Source of the DNA: RUG369 sp050949645
GTDB taxonomy: Bacteria; Planctomycetota; Planctomycetia; Pirellulales; Thermoguttaceae
Reading direction: 5' to 3'
Length of the DNA stretch: 64,000 bases
NCBI GenBank assembly: GCA_050949645.1
Contig: JBMNGC010000001.1
Location: 2,604,001 to 2,668,000, forward strand
The notes beneath the pieces were generated by a model. It saw nothing but the letters and a program-made list of their open reading frames with translations, was not told where the DNA came from and made no database searches. Each line of letters starts with the position of its first letter. The first letter of the stretch is position 1. Below are positions 9,001 to 16,534 of this stretch, piece by piece. The position numbers were made by a program, and so were the translations under genes.

Positions 9001-11040
9001 GTCGACGTCAGAGGAGATCGACGGATCAATCTGCTGACCGTTGCGGGACGCGTTGACGATGAATTCGTCGGCGACCGGCGCGACGCACTGAACGGCGATC
9101 GCGGTCGAGGAGGATCCGTTAAGGGAATAGGGGTCGGAAACGAAGCCGTCAGGGGTCGCGAGGCCAAGATTGCCGTCAGTCGTTCCGTTGTTATAGAAAT
9201 CGATTGAGTAATTCGAGTTATACCCGCCTTCGCTCGGCGAGGTCGGGATATAGCCCTGCGCTCTAAAGCGGCGCGCGTGGATATCCGTCTTGTTGTATGT
9301 GTCGAGAACGTCCGGGTTCTCGTTCTGCCAGACGATAACGAAGGACCCGTCGGAGCTCAGCGCGACGTCGGGTTTGCTCTGATCGGTGCGACCGGTTCCG
9401 TTGATATACGGTTCGCCATAACGATCGGTCATGACGTTGCCGTCGCCGTCGCGCACAAAATCAGCGACTTCGGGAGCGTTGACGCGGAAGACTTCGCTCG
9501 ATTCCTTAACGGTAATCGTCGCCGCATTGACGTCGTAATCGCCGGTTCCGACGTATTCGTAGACCCCAGTTATGGAATTCTGGGTTACGACGTCGGTATA
9601 AACGTAAGACGTCGAAACTTTTGTTGAATAGGTCGCGGCTGAAACGAAGAGCGAATCCTGATTGACAAGTCCGCTCGCGCCGGTAAAGGTAATGCGGAAT
9701 TGGTTCGTCGTGCCTGGGACCGGTTCGACCCGAACGTCCAGGTCGGGAATCGGCGCCTGCATGGAGCCGTAGGATTCGTCAGTGGAGTACGCTTTGGTCG
9801 GAACGTTCGTATATTCGAAACGATGCGTTTTTTCGTTGTACTCGTAGCCGCGCGTAATTGGAGCGTAGAGGGTTGCGGCGCCCGACGACTGGTCGAAAGC
9901 TTTTTGGATATTCTGGGCGGTCTTGAACGGGTCGCTGTCAACGACGATTCCGGTCTTCTGGCCCTTGGAGTTGTAGTTGGTGATCGACAACACTTCGTCG
10001 ACCGCCGACACGACGCCCGAGGTCAGATTATCCGTCAGCGAGTCGCGAGCGGTCTGCAACGTCTTGACGACCGACTTGCGACCCTGCGTGTTGATCATGG
10101 ACGAGATCGTCGAGACGTAATTCTTACCGAACAGGTCGGTCAGCACGAGCTTCTGGAAGGGCGAGACGCCTTCGAGTTCGGTCACGTCAAAGCTAATATT
10201 GGAGACCTTATCGATAAGCGCGGTAACGTCGGAGTAGTAATCGTTCGAGACGCGGACCTCGGTAAGGTCATAGCCGGCCCAGTTGTCGCCGAAAAAGGTA
10301 ATATCGAAGTCCGTCTCGCTATAAGCGGAAACGACGACGTCTTTATATTCCTGACCGGGGATCGCGCGGATCGCTTCCTGAAGATTAGCGGCGTTGGCGC
10401 CTGGGAGAAGTTCCGAATCGTAGCGGTAGAGGATCCAGGTCAGCTCGCCTTCGGCGTAAAGTCCGAGGTAGAAGACCGCCTGACTATTCGACGTCGTGTA
10501 AACGTCGGTGCCATCCTGCGTGAAATTCGAGGTAAAGATGGAAAGACGCTGCGTTTCGTGCGCGTTGTAGATGAGCTCGAAGGAACCGGACTGCGTCTTG
10601 CCGCCACCGTCGAGCGTCGCGCCCGGAACAATTTCCTCAGGAATTGTGATGATCTGAACTTCGTCCGTCAGGTAACGCGCGTAGACGTTGAGATCTTCGA
10701 TGTAATTCCCCTGAGCGTCGGTGAGATACATGCTCGAGTTCGGGTCAGACGCGTCGTAGTCTGGATTGGCCAGCCGATCGGCGGCGGTCCATGCGACGAC
10801 GACGTCGCCCGCCTCGTTCGAATCAACCGCGACGTCCCCGCGGATATCCTGCCAGGAGGTGTTGACAAGGAGATTTCCCGGCGTCGCGACCGTCAGGCTG
10901 AGCATCTGGCGCTCTTCGAGCTGGTCGATGAAGAGCTTCTTCATTTTCTGTGCGTGGGATCGACCGCTGTCTTTCCTGACAATACGACTCAACAGCGACT
11001 TGGCGCCACCCCAAAGATTATTTTTTCGCGAAAACGACAT
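1..11040 (-). CDS. Giant planctomycete surface protein with trypsin-like domain (3' end outside window)
   Basis: The minus frame is open from ATG 11040 to the window edge (3,680 codons, no stop), so the C-terminus is missing. AGGCGG lies 5 nt before the ATG. Residues 41-47 (LEERQML) match the LEPR-xLL motif found near the start of large planctomycete exported proteins. About 17 degenerate repeats follow, of the type DGxFVVxW...IxxRRF, resembling bacterial beta-propeller-like repeats. Ig-like segments start near residues 1334 and 2490. A trypsin-like domain (about 1970-2190) carries LTAAHVV (His2012), NQVDLALL (Asp2063) and GDSGGP (Ser2179), the full catalytic triad. The C-terminal part has GxxGDDxxV motifs near 3310, 3447 and 3535, resembling Asp-rich calcium-binding or beta-roll repeats. 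Probably exported and surface attached; substrate unknown. Long plus-strand ORFs here are antisense shadows. Confidence 0.9.
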   Translation of the reverse strand, partial: MSFSRKNNLWGGAKSLLSRIVRKDSGRSHAQKMKKLFIDQLEERQMLSLTVATPGNLLVNTSWQDIRGDVAVDSNEAGDVVVAWTAADRLANPDYDASDPNSSMYLTDAQGNYIEDLNVYARYLTDEVQIITIPEEIVPGATLDGGGKTQSGSFELIYNAHETQRLSIFTSNFTQDGTDVYTTSNSQAVFYLGLYAEGELTWILYRYDSELLPGANAANLQEAIRAIPGQEYKDVVVSAYSETDFDITFFGDNWAGYDLTEVRVSNDYYSDVTALIDKVSNISFDVTELEGVSPFQKLVLTDLFGKNYVSTISSMINTQGRKSVVKTLQTARDSLTDNLTSGVVSAVDEVLSITNYNSKGQKTGIVVDSDPFKTAQNIQKAFDQSSGAATLYAPITRGYEYNEKTHRFEYTNVPTKAYSTDESYGSMQAPIPDLDVRVEPVPGTTNQFRITFTGASGLVNQDSLFVSAATYSTKVSTSYVYTDVVTQNSITGVYEYVGTGDYDVNAATITVKESSEVFRVNAPEVADFVRDGDGNVMTDRYGEPYINGTGRTDQSKPDVALSSDGSFVIVWQNENPDVLDTYNKTDIHARRFRAQGYIPTSPSEGGYNSNYSIDFYNNGTTDGNLGLATPDGFVSDPYSLNGSSSTAIAVQCVAPVADEFIVNASRNGQQIDPSISSDVDGGFIVTWTYIAQDNSYFGGVYGRQFNNEAESLTGDITFASSQVSSNYYGPSYTAMSDEGFAVVMWNYGPDLYMSALEPGSDVFIFDGVQIANNAYGSSVDFDYNERFAITYTQETPSDSSGTTNLPQTDVYVSIYAITEVPGAEDENAFDYTPGTIVGEDDEGNADDENGGMGLYVGTRKTSVRYQGASILDPTLVNSITVADQGNPGVGVDADGDVFIAYQGFGMDIHSVPDSYLSNPALMYSTNPDDFYIQLEWSDFEDNNLVYENKQFLRGKKYTYESKNEDLIYYIKLALGWGYDQYGDFTNDNVTPIYQIHNYDCIDVDSYIKFFQTVAQKEHATDEQLMRLNAVLETLLSPLRNNGNDVNYVNYGQTVYGDSIATPGGDDEGGPAIITDASVISGVVSDYRNGSNACFYVALPAEYIASASIALSIGRLTDTDQYETNAQNAENVTLDLTPYYNTTYGYLNDPRGMVEGVQNALNSLAICDGDTNSFVVRMVPMTEIEFYEGTYGEIGLTVDDFQYVYEYTEDNTTYYGTRTVGNYVALQITAQNSLHDTPLYITYDVDDSSMKLVDQANDDMDFALYQSFYVERYGSMGCFQTNANASITSNGDVVVVWAMKNQSSATQRSDVYPTIGNSLDTAFTHVYMRPFTESTDTAGPIVTNLSMPDGTKVDDGATLTSAVKDMVVSFDENMITIGDGTSQYNRIHAVDNPANWTLLKDGVEITGAIESVVFGMNASAQLARDAVTETGDAVDSINNGVLASGTNRWEAVVHFADGYELVDGNYTLVCSALVQDTSRNGLYSQGYAPDGSAQGYDGHDWSCAFNVVPLNEALAFDYGETFRYGAFIPVSPIHGADSAGDPIENAEATGETIRQTTRSSILDETSDYGPNTANSVACNANGDSVVVWVEAEGSVESGTVIKTVYARTYRALYIVNADGVREQVIDMESATGDPIVVYQTTNKYDAKGNLKSGTDPRQASVAMDDSGDFCVVWDMLTTGSGEDGSRDVYMAKYAFNGGQMAINGDATRPTRANVETDYDQQYPAVAMDSDGDIVVVWESYKQDGSGWGIFGRRFMTNGLSYGYANTIQTIQIIDPINVEGDSMTIAGTVGSRSFRETIPLSVEMKVNATRIKDALVSAGFQEDEVVVALTSSGTISVEFQGQYTAQYVDQFECTTNRNDLRVSVAMRQVGSEGTEFPVNQTTENNQRFASIGMEPDGSFVVSWTSWGQDLDSPTESNIYARKFASNHVISSNVTSVEAQTPASTTGKVITTDPISMNQVYPGQGYDSVCYITVGDTGTDQGGTGGAGGGTGETISSGTGSLLTDRYHILTAAHVVTDDNGVPIDLTDTPIYCTFETTAGVYTIPVAEITVHPTYAGDPAGNQVDLALLTLSVAAPSVLHGYDLYTGSSELGQRFTFVGYGLAGDVGETDAEIAARAAGTKHSGNNVYELTGATFAEAGNPNTLVYDFDDGTYANDYLGNYYGVRNLGLGRDEAITAPGDSGGPSFINGQIAGVCSFGSDFTGDGSFGPGNYQVDVRVSAYVDWINSVILGGLGDEFLVNTDQAVSVNAAVGGADDDEATIITSDFWQKGNQIWSSVSCGTDGSFVITWTGYNQDGNGDAQTGSSNYGLGGVFMRAFISDEMVAADPDGGAADPDDVLLSGILGSKVFQVNQYTANDQIHSQVAMSTNGSFVVTYESFQDPSSDVNSDLADNYGIFARRYSLDKTTTTITTPGDDTNAPDVTITTSYDILEEGEEFRVTKLNYLNAEDDGDQLGGAVAVDANGDMIFVWSDLSHPMDNIESVVCMRSIALPDDTTPPYVTRSNAVYTEADGTVNQVSLYSNHVTFASGNGPTSLVYAFSEYMFTAQMNEDVKSDVFVPGEMYDGIYRYSDNRNLENKNVKSVINWNDWTLTLNGKDVTSTYVYDIIYGYNASTKVEDYLRQQGLTPEEIAEMGYTTVADDAYRTNTYELVILFKETLPDGTYVMTLSDKVTDASGKNRLDGDYDGESGGSFSVTFNVGAGMTTDDEYVPETDTPAFEGVYGGEGKPIVVSNSDGFIIVTEQQVLYELGAGTGGGTGGGGGGTGNENQVGYDAVHGYYETVVIDDTLYRIESDIVMHQYNADGSSAGSDVRVNPYAEGNQIHPDIALTESGSFVVAWIGESSEALNGVCARFYPGGQAQKEQVQVAGTKGMRCWDVDVSINETTGLVLITWVQGSKDGDTQADEMYGRFYDLNGNAKGSAFKIQSQISGYSVQEFDVETIYVDGKARYICVWEMYNVKTRTYDVYQKVIEARNYSGSYYAVATEQATLVNQTTVYGQWAPAITTNQDTGEFYIVWVSDQIQENGADIYCRRFDKYGNPMSFMGTTDEVLVNNYRKNVQGAPDVACNNDGVVIVWESYDAEEYNYSSDPNDKTDLHDYGVACRVFDYEGYPIYIMGTVYETIDTGLEEIEVAVEKTPGERLKLDEGEFVINSITQGDQFAPSVDVFDWTHNAATGLKVPRFVVAWAGPNKDAATEIEDDTTDGGQGGNQGGGQDGTANAATSYLGPYRVFFKYVTTGVSASNDSTVTISGKGYVTAKGDSYRTSTVSGSSIRYATDESTTTSNGFYRPIGTAVEQPVANGDSTSSDSSVYRLAGTDGDDLFVISVDVRGKLKITLNGQNVSIPSSATTIFVDGGDGDDRIVYTSKAGNDVDVSADKLTFSAAQTLVATGFESVDASGKLGALNVNAKSKAESVELSPENATFTANGLVFTAKGFKSVSASGAGKASLVMTGSAGDDTLVVDGSSVLYAGAGFDFAANNFAIIRAMAGDGVDSAKINGVKTLNATDGAIVAETANGKFVAVGFENASVAAQDAAKASLFGTKGDDSYVANSDGATTTFSSGSTLKTTGFAETTFDGRGGEDTAELNAVAGANTFEGWANKAVMKSPSSTTTLNGFDSVQVKGAGSGLKSSLAATLHNTARDNAFAAFGDSFEMDVDGANLYSIVAADLVNVKRDYNSSNEFDVAD
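4480..5130 (-). other. Trypsin-like serine protease domain inside the giant protein
   Basis: In the frame of the giant gene, codons for LTAAHVV (His at 5005-5007), NQVDLALLTL (Asp at 4852-4854) and APGDSGGPSF (Ser at 4504-4506) occur in the order and rough spacing of chymotrypsin-fold proteases (51 and 116 residues apart). A Gly/Thr-rich linker precedes the domain and repeats follow it. Activity is inferred from the intact triad. The role could be self-processing, release from the surface or degradation of an external protein; the sequence does not say which. Confidence 0.85.
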
Positions 11041-11721
11041 ATGTACCGCCTGAATCTAAATTTCACGAGCGCAATTTCGAAATACGCTCGCGCGTTAAAC
11101 TAATCCGATCCCAGAAACCGCGCAATGAGCGCCGTTGATGACTCTGGGAACCCGAAGCCGCCTCTATCGCCGTGCGCCAACCTCTTCGGTCGGAGTCTGT
11201 TCCTCCGGAGTGAACAGACGAATGACGCCAGCTTTCAAAAGCAGACTCTACGCCCCTGCGTCCTAAATATACACAAAAACACCCTCCCCTTCTACCGTCA
11301 AGGAACAAAAAGCAAAAAATTTTCCACGCTTGCGTCGAAAGAAACAGGTCGGGTAAAATTGTTAAACTATCCCTGATAAGACCTGTTCTATTAAATTTTC
11401 CTGTAACGAAGACTAGGAGGGCGGTCGCGGGACGCAACGAATGCCGCGCCACAAGTCCGCTCGTCCTTTCAGAACCCAATGAGCTCCGGAGTGTTGAGCG
11501 ACCTTAACGTCGCGCGTTCAATTCCTTGTTGCACGCGTTTTTACCGCTGTTTTCATGTGTCGCGTCATGACGACGCTATTCTTGCAAAGGCATGTGGACT
11601 TTGATACAATCAGCGACCGATAGTTCCTAAAAATTGACCCCAAAGACCCGAAATTTAGTTCCTGTACCATATTTTGCGCCTTAAAAGGGTCATCACGAAA
11701 ACACTCGGTTAAAACGCTTCG
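11041..11721. other. Divergent intergenic region
   Basis: This 680-base region separates the minus-strand giant gene from the plus-strand TraB-like gene, so promoters for both should lie here. No clean -35/-10 pair was found. The one clear structure is the inverted repeat at 11343-11387. A 138-codon minus ORF (11063-11479) has no recognisable protein features and is not called. Confidence 0.5.
11343..11387. repeat. Inverted repeat AACAGGTC / GACCTGTT
   Basis: A perfect 8-bp inverted repeat (11343-11350 and 11380-11387) encloses an AT-rich 29-nt loop, with a possible inner GGG/CCC pairing. It could be a regulator site or an RNA hairpin between two divergent genes. No T-run follows on either strand, so a simple terminator is unlikely. 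Confidence 0.4.
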
Positions 11722-12792
11722 ATGGGAAACTCAATGTCTCGCTTATTCGCCTCTTCAGAGCTTCGCGGCGTCTCGCGACTGGCCTTAGCATTTGTATTCG
11801 TCGTCGCGGCGGCGTACTGCGTCAAATCCTCGCCAGTTTTTTCACAATCGCACCCTCTTGAAGCACATAATGCCGAATCTGTTGAAAGCGCCGGCGCTGT
11901 AGAAAATAACGACAATACAGAATCTACGGTCGTTCGCCTCGTTCGGCGCGACGGAGCGCCAGTAAAAATGGAAACCGCCGTGGTTCGATATTCTGGGAAA
12001 TATCGAGCGTCCGACGGAGTCGAGCGCGACGTCAACGTCGACCTCATCGGCGCGGTCCACATCGCCGACGCGCAATACTACCAAGATATCAACGAGCTCT
12101 TCCAAGAGTATGAAACGGTCGTCTACGAACTCATCACAGACGAGGACTCCGACGCAGCCATCGCTCAGTCGTTGCGCGAATCCCGTGAAAAGAAAAATAA
12201 AAAGCGCAACTTCAATCCGTTGAACTTCATCAGCTACTTCCAGGAGGATCTCGGGAAGGCGCTCGGACTCACCTACCAGATCGACGGGATCAATTACGAG
12301 GCGGAGAATCTTCGCCATGGCGACAGTACGTCGATCGAATTTATCAGCCAGCTTTTCGCCAACGGCGACGTCGTTCAATTCTTCATTAAAACCTTCGCGC
12401 TTTCGCTCCTGGACGAACCCCCCGGGAGCGCGGAAGGCGCGGTCGTTACGATCCTCTGCTCGAGAGACCGTCGACTGACCGCCAAGCGTCTCATGGCGGT
12501 TGAACTCGCCGATACGACTATCGGTCAATTCAAGACAGAGATCCGAGCCGTTGGTTCGAACGCCGAAAGCGAGAACCCGCGACGGAAGAACACGATGATC
12601 CACTACCGCAACGGCAAAGCGCTCGACGTCCTCCGTAAGGAACTCGACGAGGGCCGCGAGAAAGTCGCGATCTTTTACGGCGCCGCTCACCTTCCCGACC
12701 TCGGCATGCGCCTGCAACAGGATTTCAACATGACGCTCGAACCGGAAGCGCGCTGGTTCAAGGCGTGGGACCTCGAGCGTTCTAGCGAATGA
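11722..12792 (+). CDS. TraB/TIKI-like (PrgY/GumN superfamily) exported protein
   Basis: 356 aa with an N-terminal hydrophobic segment (about 20-33) that looks like a signal peptide or anchor. GAVHIAD (110-116) followed by an acidic stretch and VVYEL, and GAAHLPD near the C-terminus, match the paired Gx(x)H motifs of the TraB/PrgY/GumN/TIKI superfamily, whose members include putative metalloproteases. A Lys/Arg-rich insert (about 157-163) separates the halves. ATG 11722 and ATG 11734 (MSRLF) are both possible starts; neither has a strong Shine-Dalgarno. It is monocistronic and converges on the EF-hand gene through a shared terminator. Family assignment is fairly sure; function is not known. 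Confidence 0.75.
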   Translation: MGNSMSRLFASSELRGVSRLALAFVFVVAAAYCVKSSPVFSQSHPLEAHNAESVESAGAVENNDNTESTVVRLVRRDGAPVKMETAVVRYSGKYRASDGVERDVNVDLIGAVHIADAQYYQDINELFQEYETVVYELITDEDSDAAIAQSLRESREKKNKKRNFNPLNFISYFQEDLGKALGLTYQIDGINYEAENLRHGDSTSIEFISQLFANGDVVQFFIKTFALSLLDEPPGSAEGAVVTILCSRDRRLTAKRLMAVELADTTIGQFKTEIRAVGSNAESENPRRKNTMIHYRNGKALDVLRKELDEGREKVAIFYGAAHLPDLGMRLQQDFNMTLEPEARWFKAWDLERSSE

Positions 12793-12813
12793 CCGCGTCG
12801 TCTCCGAACGAAA

Positions 12814-12849
12814 AAAACGCCGCCGTCCTGGATAGACGCGCGGCGTTTT
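12814..12849. terminator. Bidirectional terminator
   Basis: AAAACGCCGC (12814-12823) pairs with GCGGCGTTTT (12840-12849). A-run and T-run on opposite sides let it end both the TraB-like gene (plus) and the EF-hand gene (minus), which converge here. Confidence 0.8.
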
Positions 12850-12876
12850 GCGTTTAAAGGAATGGGCCGGTCGAGA

Positions 12877-14178
12877 TTAACCTCCAGAACCGCCGAGAAC
12901 CTGCTTAACCTCTTCAACGGTAATGAAGCCGTCGGCGTTGAGGTCAAACTGGCCGAATTTTGCGACGGCCGCGGGCGTGAGGTTCGGCGCAAATTCGCGC
13001 AAGGAGAGCTGACCGTCGCCATTGACGTCGCGTGCGAGGAACCACACGGGCGCGCCAATTAGCGACTCCGGAGCGGGCGCGTACTCACGAACGCTCGATT
13101 CGTCCATATCGGAGAGGAGCACGTCAAGGAGTTCCTTGTCGTCGACGCTCTCCATCGCAGGGTTGTCCTCCGTTAACATTTGGACGAATTCCTCGTCCGA
13201 AAGGGGATCAAGAAACTCGCCCTGCTTGTTGCGTTCCTCGTCGGCGACTTCCTGCGTCACGACGCGCGGCGCGGCCGACGCCGTACGGATGAGCAGCGGG
13301 CGATCCTCCTGCTCGACGATGAGATTCGTTCGTTGAGGCTGGACGGGGCGTGGATTCGCGATCGTTCGGCCCTTAGCGTACCGCGCAAGGTAGAAAAGAA
13401 CTTCCTGGTCGGTAAGGATCCAGTCGCCGTCAAGGTCAATCGCCTGCGCGCCGTCAATTATGTCCTCCCACTCGCTGCGTTCGAGTTGACCGTTCCCATC
13501 AGAGTCATATTTACCGATGAAGTAGCGCGCGTAGAAACGGATCGAGACGGGCGCCGACGGCACAAGCGTGTCGTCGCGACGCGCGATCGCCTGCTGCATA
13601 TATTCGTTTTCCGCTTCGAGCGAATACGACTCGCCAAACGTGAAATCGGGGACGGTTCCCGAACGGAGCTGCTCTTCGAGAAGGCGTCTTTCCTCCTCGG
13701 TCATCTCCGTCTCGACGGATCGTCCTTCCGCGGCCGCCGCGGCCTGCTCGGCAGCCGACGCGCTCGACGTAAAATCCCCGCGTTCCCACTGAGCCCAACG
13801 ATCGGAGCCAACCTGCTCCTTAACGCGCTCCGCAAAGGGTGAATTGCGCATGCGTTCAAATCGGTCCGGCGTCATATTCGAAACGATATCTTGCGCAGAA
13901 GAATTTTGACCCGACTGACGACCGCCGCTCGAACCGCGATCATTTGAAGAGTCGTTCGGTCGGCCTTCGCCGCCCATTCGGGAAACTCCAGTGTTATTCC
14001 GGGAGAATCCGCCGCTTTGACGCGAGCCGCTATCCCGACGCGACCCGCGTTGGTCCTGAGCGAAGGCGGAATCAGAAGAAGACGAGAAGACGCTGACAAG
14101 AGGAACGTCGCTCGACCAAGCGTACAGCGCGACGACGCTGCAAAGGACGAGGGTTCGAATTCGAAACGTTTTCAACAT
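12877..14178 (-). CDS. Exported EF-hand protein
   Basis: 433 aa from ATG 14178, chosen because AGGAGA lies 7 nt upstream and MLKTF starts a good signal peptide; an upstream in-frame start at 14211 would add 11 residues before it. After the signal comes a Gln/Arg/Gly/Ser-rich low-complexity segment, then a helical region, then EF-hand loops: DSDGNGQLERSE and DLDGDWILTDQE in mid protein, and DVNGDGQLSLRE and DLNADGFITVEE in the last 50 residues. All four have Asp/Asn at ligand positions 1, 3 and 5 and an acidic residue at 12. Likely a periplasmic or surface calcium-binding protein. It has its own promoter and a terminator shared with the convergent TraB-like gene. Confidence 0.85.
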   Translation of the reverse strand: MLKTFRIRTLVLCSVVALYAWSSDVPLVSVFSSSSDSAFAQDQRGSRRDSGSRQSGGFSRNNTGVSRMGGEGRPNDSSNDRGSSGGRQSGQNSSAQDIVSNMTPDRFERMRNSPFAERVKEQVGSDRWAQWERGDFTSSASAAEQAAAAAEGRSVETEMTEEERRLLEEQLRSGTVPDFTFGESYSLEAENEYMQQAIARRDDTLVPSAPVSIRFYARYFIGKYDSDGNGQLERSEWEDIIDGAQAIDLDGDWILTDQEVLFYLARYAKGRTIANPRPVQPQRTNLIVEQEDRPLLIRTASAAPRVVTQEVADEERNKQGEFLDPLSDEEFVQMLTEDNPAMESVDDKELLDVLLSDMDESSVREYAPAPESLIGAPVWFLARDVNGDGQLSLREFAPNLTPAAVAKFGQFDLNADGFITVEEVKQVLGGSGG

Positions 14179-14267
14179 GGCGGATCTCTCCTGAATAATA
14201 TAGCGCGTCAAATGACGGCGAATGAACGGCTCTCGACTTCAAACGTCTTGAACCGCCGGACGCCTTA

Positions 14268-14296
14268 ATTATAATACATCGTCAGTTTACTGGCAA
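14268..14296 (-). promoter_or_regulatory. Sigma70-type promoter for the EF-hand gene
   Basis: On the minus strand, TTGCCA (14291-14296), a 17-bp spacer and TATAAT (14268-14273) lie about 90 bases before ATG 14178. Confidence 0.65.
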
Positions 14297-14362
14297 TTGC
14301 GCGTTCTTTCAAAAAAATAAGCGATTGCCGACTCTTTCACTCCTCTTCGAGGCGAAGTCCCT

Positions 14363-16051
14363 ATGCTCGTTTTTATCGAACCTGATTCCGAAACGCCCAA
14401 GCTCAACGCCGTGCAAATGCGCATCGCGCGCCAGGGTTTCGTTGAAGACGGACGACTCCTGCAGCCGACCCTGAATCAGCTCGGCGCCAGGACGGAAGAA
14501 ATCGCGCTCGCCGCGCTAGGAAGAAAACTTGGCATTAAGGTCGTCAACCTCGGCGCCTCGCAGGTGCCTGAGGACGTCCTCAACGACTTCCCCATCAAGA
14601 TCATCCACCGGCGCAACGTCTTTCCCCTTGGAGTCCAGGACGACGGCGCGCTCTATGTCGCCACGTGCAACCCCTTCGACCTCTCCGCAATCGACGAAGT
14701 CTCCGTTGCCGTCGGTATACCGTCGATCCCCGTCCTGACAAGCGTTAGCGAGCTCGCCAAGCTCGTAAAATCGCGCCTCGGAGTCGGCGCGGAAACGATC
14801 GATGGACTCATGGAGCAGAACAACGGGGTCGAGGTGCTCGACGATGACCTCGACTGGGACCAGAGCGGCGACGCCGCGATGGCGCAGGAAGCCTCCGTCG
14901 TAAGACTCGTGAACGATATCCTCACGGAAGCGATTGAATCGGGTACGAGCGACGTGCACATCGAGGCGCAAGAGACGGGCATGAAGATCCGCTACCGCGT
15001 CGACGGCGTGCTCCAGACTCAGCCGACCCCTCCTGAGATCAACCGTTTCCAGTCGGCGATTGTTAGCCGCATCAAGATCATGTCGCGGCTCAATATCGCG
15101 GAAAAACGCATACCTCAGGACGGCCGCATTAAGATTAAGGTCGCCGATCGCGAGGTCGACCTCCGCGTTTCCATCATCCCGATGCTCCACGGCGAAGGGA
15201 TAGTCATGCGTATTCTCGACAAGGATCGCATGAACTTTACGCTCCGCGGGATCGGAATGGACGAGGATATCTATGAGACGTTCGGCAAGCTCATCTCGCT
15301 CCCCCACGGTATTATACTCGTCACGGGCCCGACAGGTTCCGGTAAAACGACGACGCTCTACAGCGCGCTCAACGAAATTAAATCGGATGAAACAAAGATT
15401 ATCACAACCGAGGACCCGATCGAGTACCAGCTCGACGGCATCAACCAGATTCAGGTTAATACGAAGGTTGGTCTGACGTTCGCGACGAGTCTCCGCGCCA
15501 TTTTGCGTCATGACCCCGACGTTGTCCTCGTCGGTGAAATCCGAGACTTTGAAACGGCGGAAAACGCGATCCAGGCGTCGATGACCGGTCACCTCGTCTT
15601 CAGCACGCTGCACACGAACGACGCGGCAGGCGCGTACACGCGTGTGATCGATATGGGCGTCGAACCCTTTCTCGTCGGCGCGACCGTCGAAGGGATCATG
15701 GCGCAACGCCTCGCGCGGCGACTCTGTCCACACTGCAAGGAACCGTGGACCCCGCGACCCGACGAAACGCCCCACGACTTTCCGAAAGAACTCCTCGAAG
15801 CGGAGATCTTTAAACCGGTCGGATGCCGAGAATGCCGCAACACCGGATATTCAGGACGAATCGCGCTCTACGAGCTCCTCATACCCGACGACGAGATCAG
15901 ACGCCTTGCGGGCAACAAAGCGCCGGCGCTCGACGTGAAGCGCGTCGCCTGCGCCAACGGCATGGCGACGTTACGCGATAACGGGTGGAAAAAAGTGGCG
16001 CTGGGAATAACCTCCATCGACGAAGTCGTGCGCGTCGCAAAGGAAGACTGA
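14363..16051 (+). CDS. Type IV pilus / type II secretion assembly ATPase (PilB/GspE family)
   Basis: 562 aa, usual length. An N-terminal MshEN/GspE-N-like domain (about 1-160) precedes the hexameric ATPase. Walker A GPTGSGKT is at 322-329, the Asp box TTEDPIEY at 348-355, Walker B with DVVLVGEIRD at 386-395, and a His box with STLHTND follows. A four-cysteine zinc motif (CPHC and CREC, about 457-498) is typical of PilB/GspE extension ATPases and absent from PilT. The cytoplasmic ATPase powers assembly of pilins or pseudopilins. The DUF1559 proteins nearby carry type IV pilin-like N-termini and are plausible substrates (inference). Start ATG 14363 follows GAGGCGAAG. Confidence 0.93.
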   Translation: MLVFIEPDSETPKLNAVQMRIARQGFVEDGRLLQPTLNQLGARTEEIALAALGRKLGIKVVNLGASQVPEDVLNDFPIKIIHRRNVFPLGVQDDGALYVATCNPFDLSAIDEVSVAVGIPSIPVLTSVSELAKLVKSRLGVGAETIDGLMEQNNGVEVLDDDLDWDQSGDAAMAQEASVVRLVNDILTEAIESGTSDVHIEAQETGMKIRYRVDGVLQTQPTPPEINRFQSAIVSRIKIMSRLNIAEKRIPQDGRIKIKVADREVDLRVSIIPMLHGEGIVMRILDKDRMNFTLRGIGMDEDIYETFGKLISLPHGIILVTGPTGSGKTTTLYSALNEIKSDETKIITTEDPIEYQLDGINQIQVNTKVGLTFATSLRAILRHDPDVVLVGEIRDFETAENAIQASMTGHLVFSTLHTNDAAGAYTRVIDMGVEPFLVGATVEGIMAQRLARRLCPHCKEPWTPRPDETPHDFPKELLEAEIFKPVGCRECRNTGYSGRIALYELLIPDDEIRRLAGNKAPALDVKRVACANGMATLRDNGWKKVALGITSIDEVVRVAKED

Positions 16052-16076
16052 TAAACTTCCCTAACGATTTTCTTTG

Positions 16077-16106
16077 AACGCGGTCGTTTTCTGACCGCGT
16101 TTTTTT
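16077..16106 (+). terminator. Terminator after the PilB-type gene
   Basis: AACGCGGTC (16077-16085) pairs with GACCGCGTT (16093-16101), followed by a T run. Confidence 0.85.
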
Positions 16107-16534
16107 ATGACCGGGTCAAAGGTCGACCGGCGCAACAGTTTTTCGCAATTTCCGCAACTTCAGCCTTTCGTCCATGAGAACGGCGCTTCCTGAGGAGCGT
16201 CGTACCTCTGAAAGCGCAATTTCACCTCAAATATCAACGATTTCAAAAATTATTCCAGAAATTTCAGATCGCGACGTTATACGGTTAGTTGTTTATTCAA
16301 GCGTTTTACAACAGATTGTTTCTGAGGTCACGCTCTTCTGGCTCGGATAATTCCCAAGACGCCCCCATTGAGAAAATTTCGCTCCATTTACAATGGCTAC
16401 ATTGGGGCCGCAGATCATCCTAAGCGTTTGTTCTCGCTGTCTGCGGCTCGTTTTCAACGACGTATCGTCAGCTCATTTGTCTGTCGTTCGTCCTTGAGCG
16501 ACAGCAGCGAGCGCGATACCCACGAGGTGATCTG
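16107..16534. other. Intergenic region upstream of the DUF1559 gene
   Basis: AT-richer 428-base region. It holds a weak promoter-like pair near 16370-16396 (TTGAGA, 15 bp, TACAAT) overlapping a small CAATG/CATTG inverted repeat. Nothing else was recognised. Confidence 0.4.

Noticed and set aside
1543..9207. Very long plus-strand ORFs (for example 1543-3903, 4681-6540, 7339-9207)
   Set aside because: They are antisense to the minus-strand giant gene, whose frame is open throughout and carries clear domains. The plus frames read as Arg/Val/Asp-rich text without motifs, a by-product of GAC/GTC-rich codons.
9700..11103. 467-codon plus ORF over the start of the giant gene
   Set aside because: Antisense shadow; the minus frame has the LEPR-xLL-type motif and a ribosome site.
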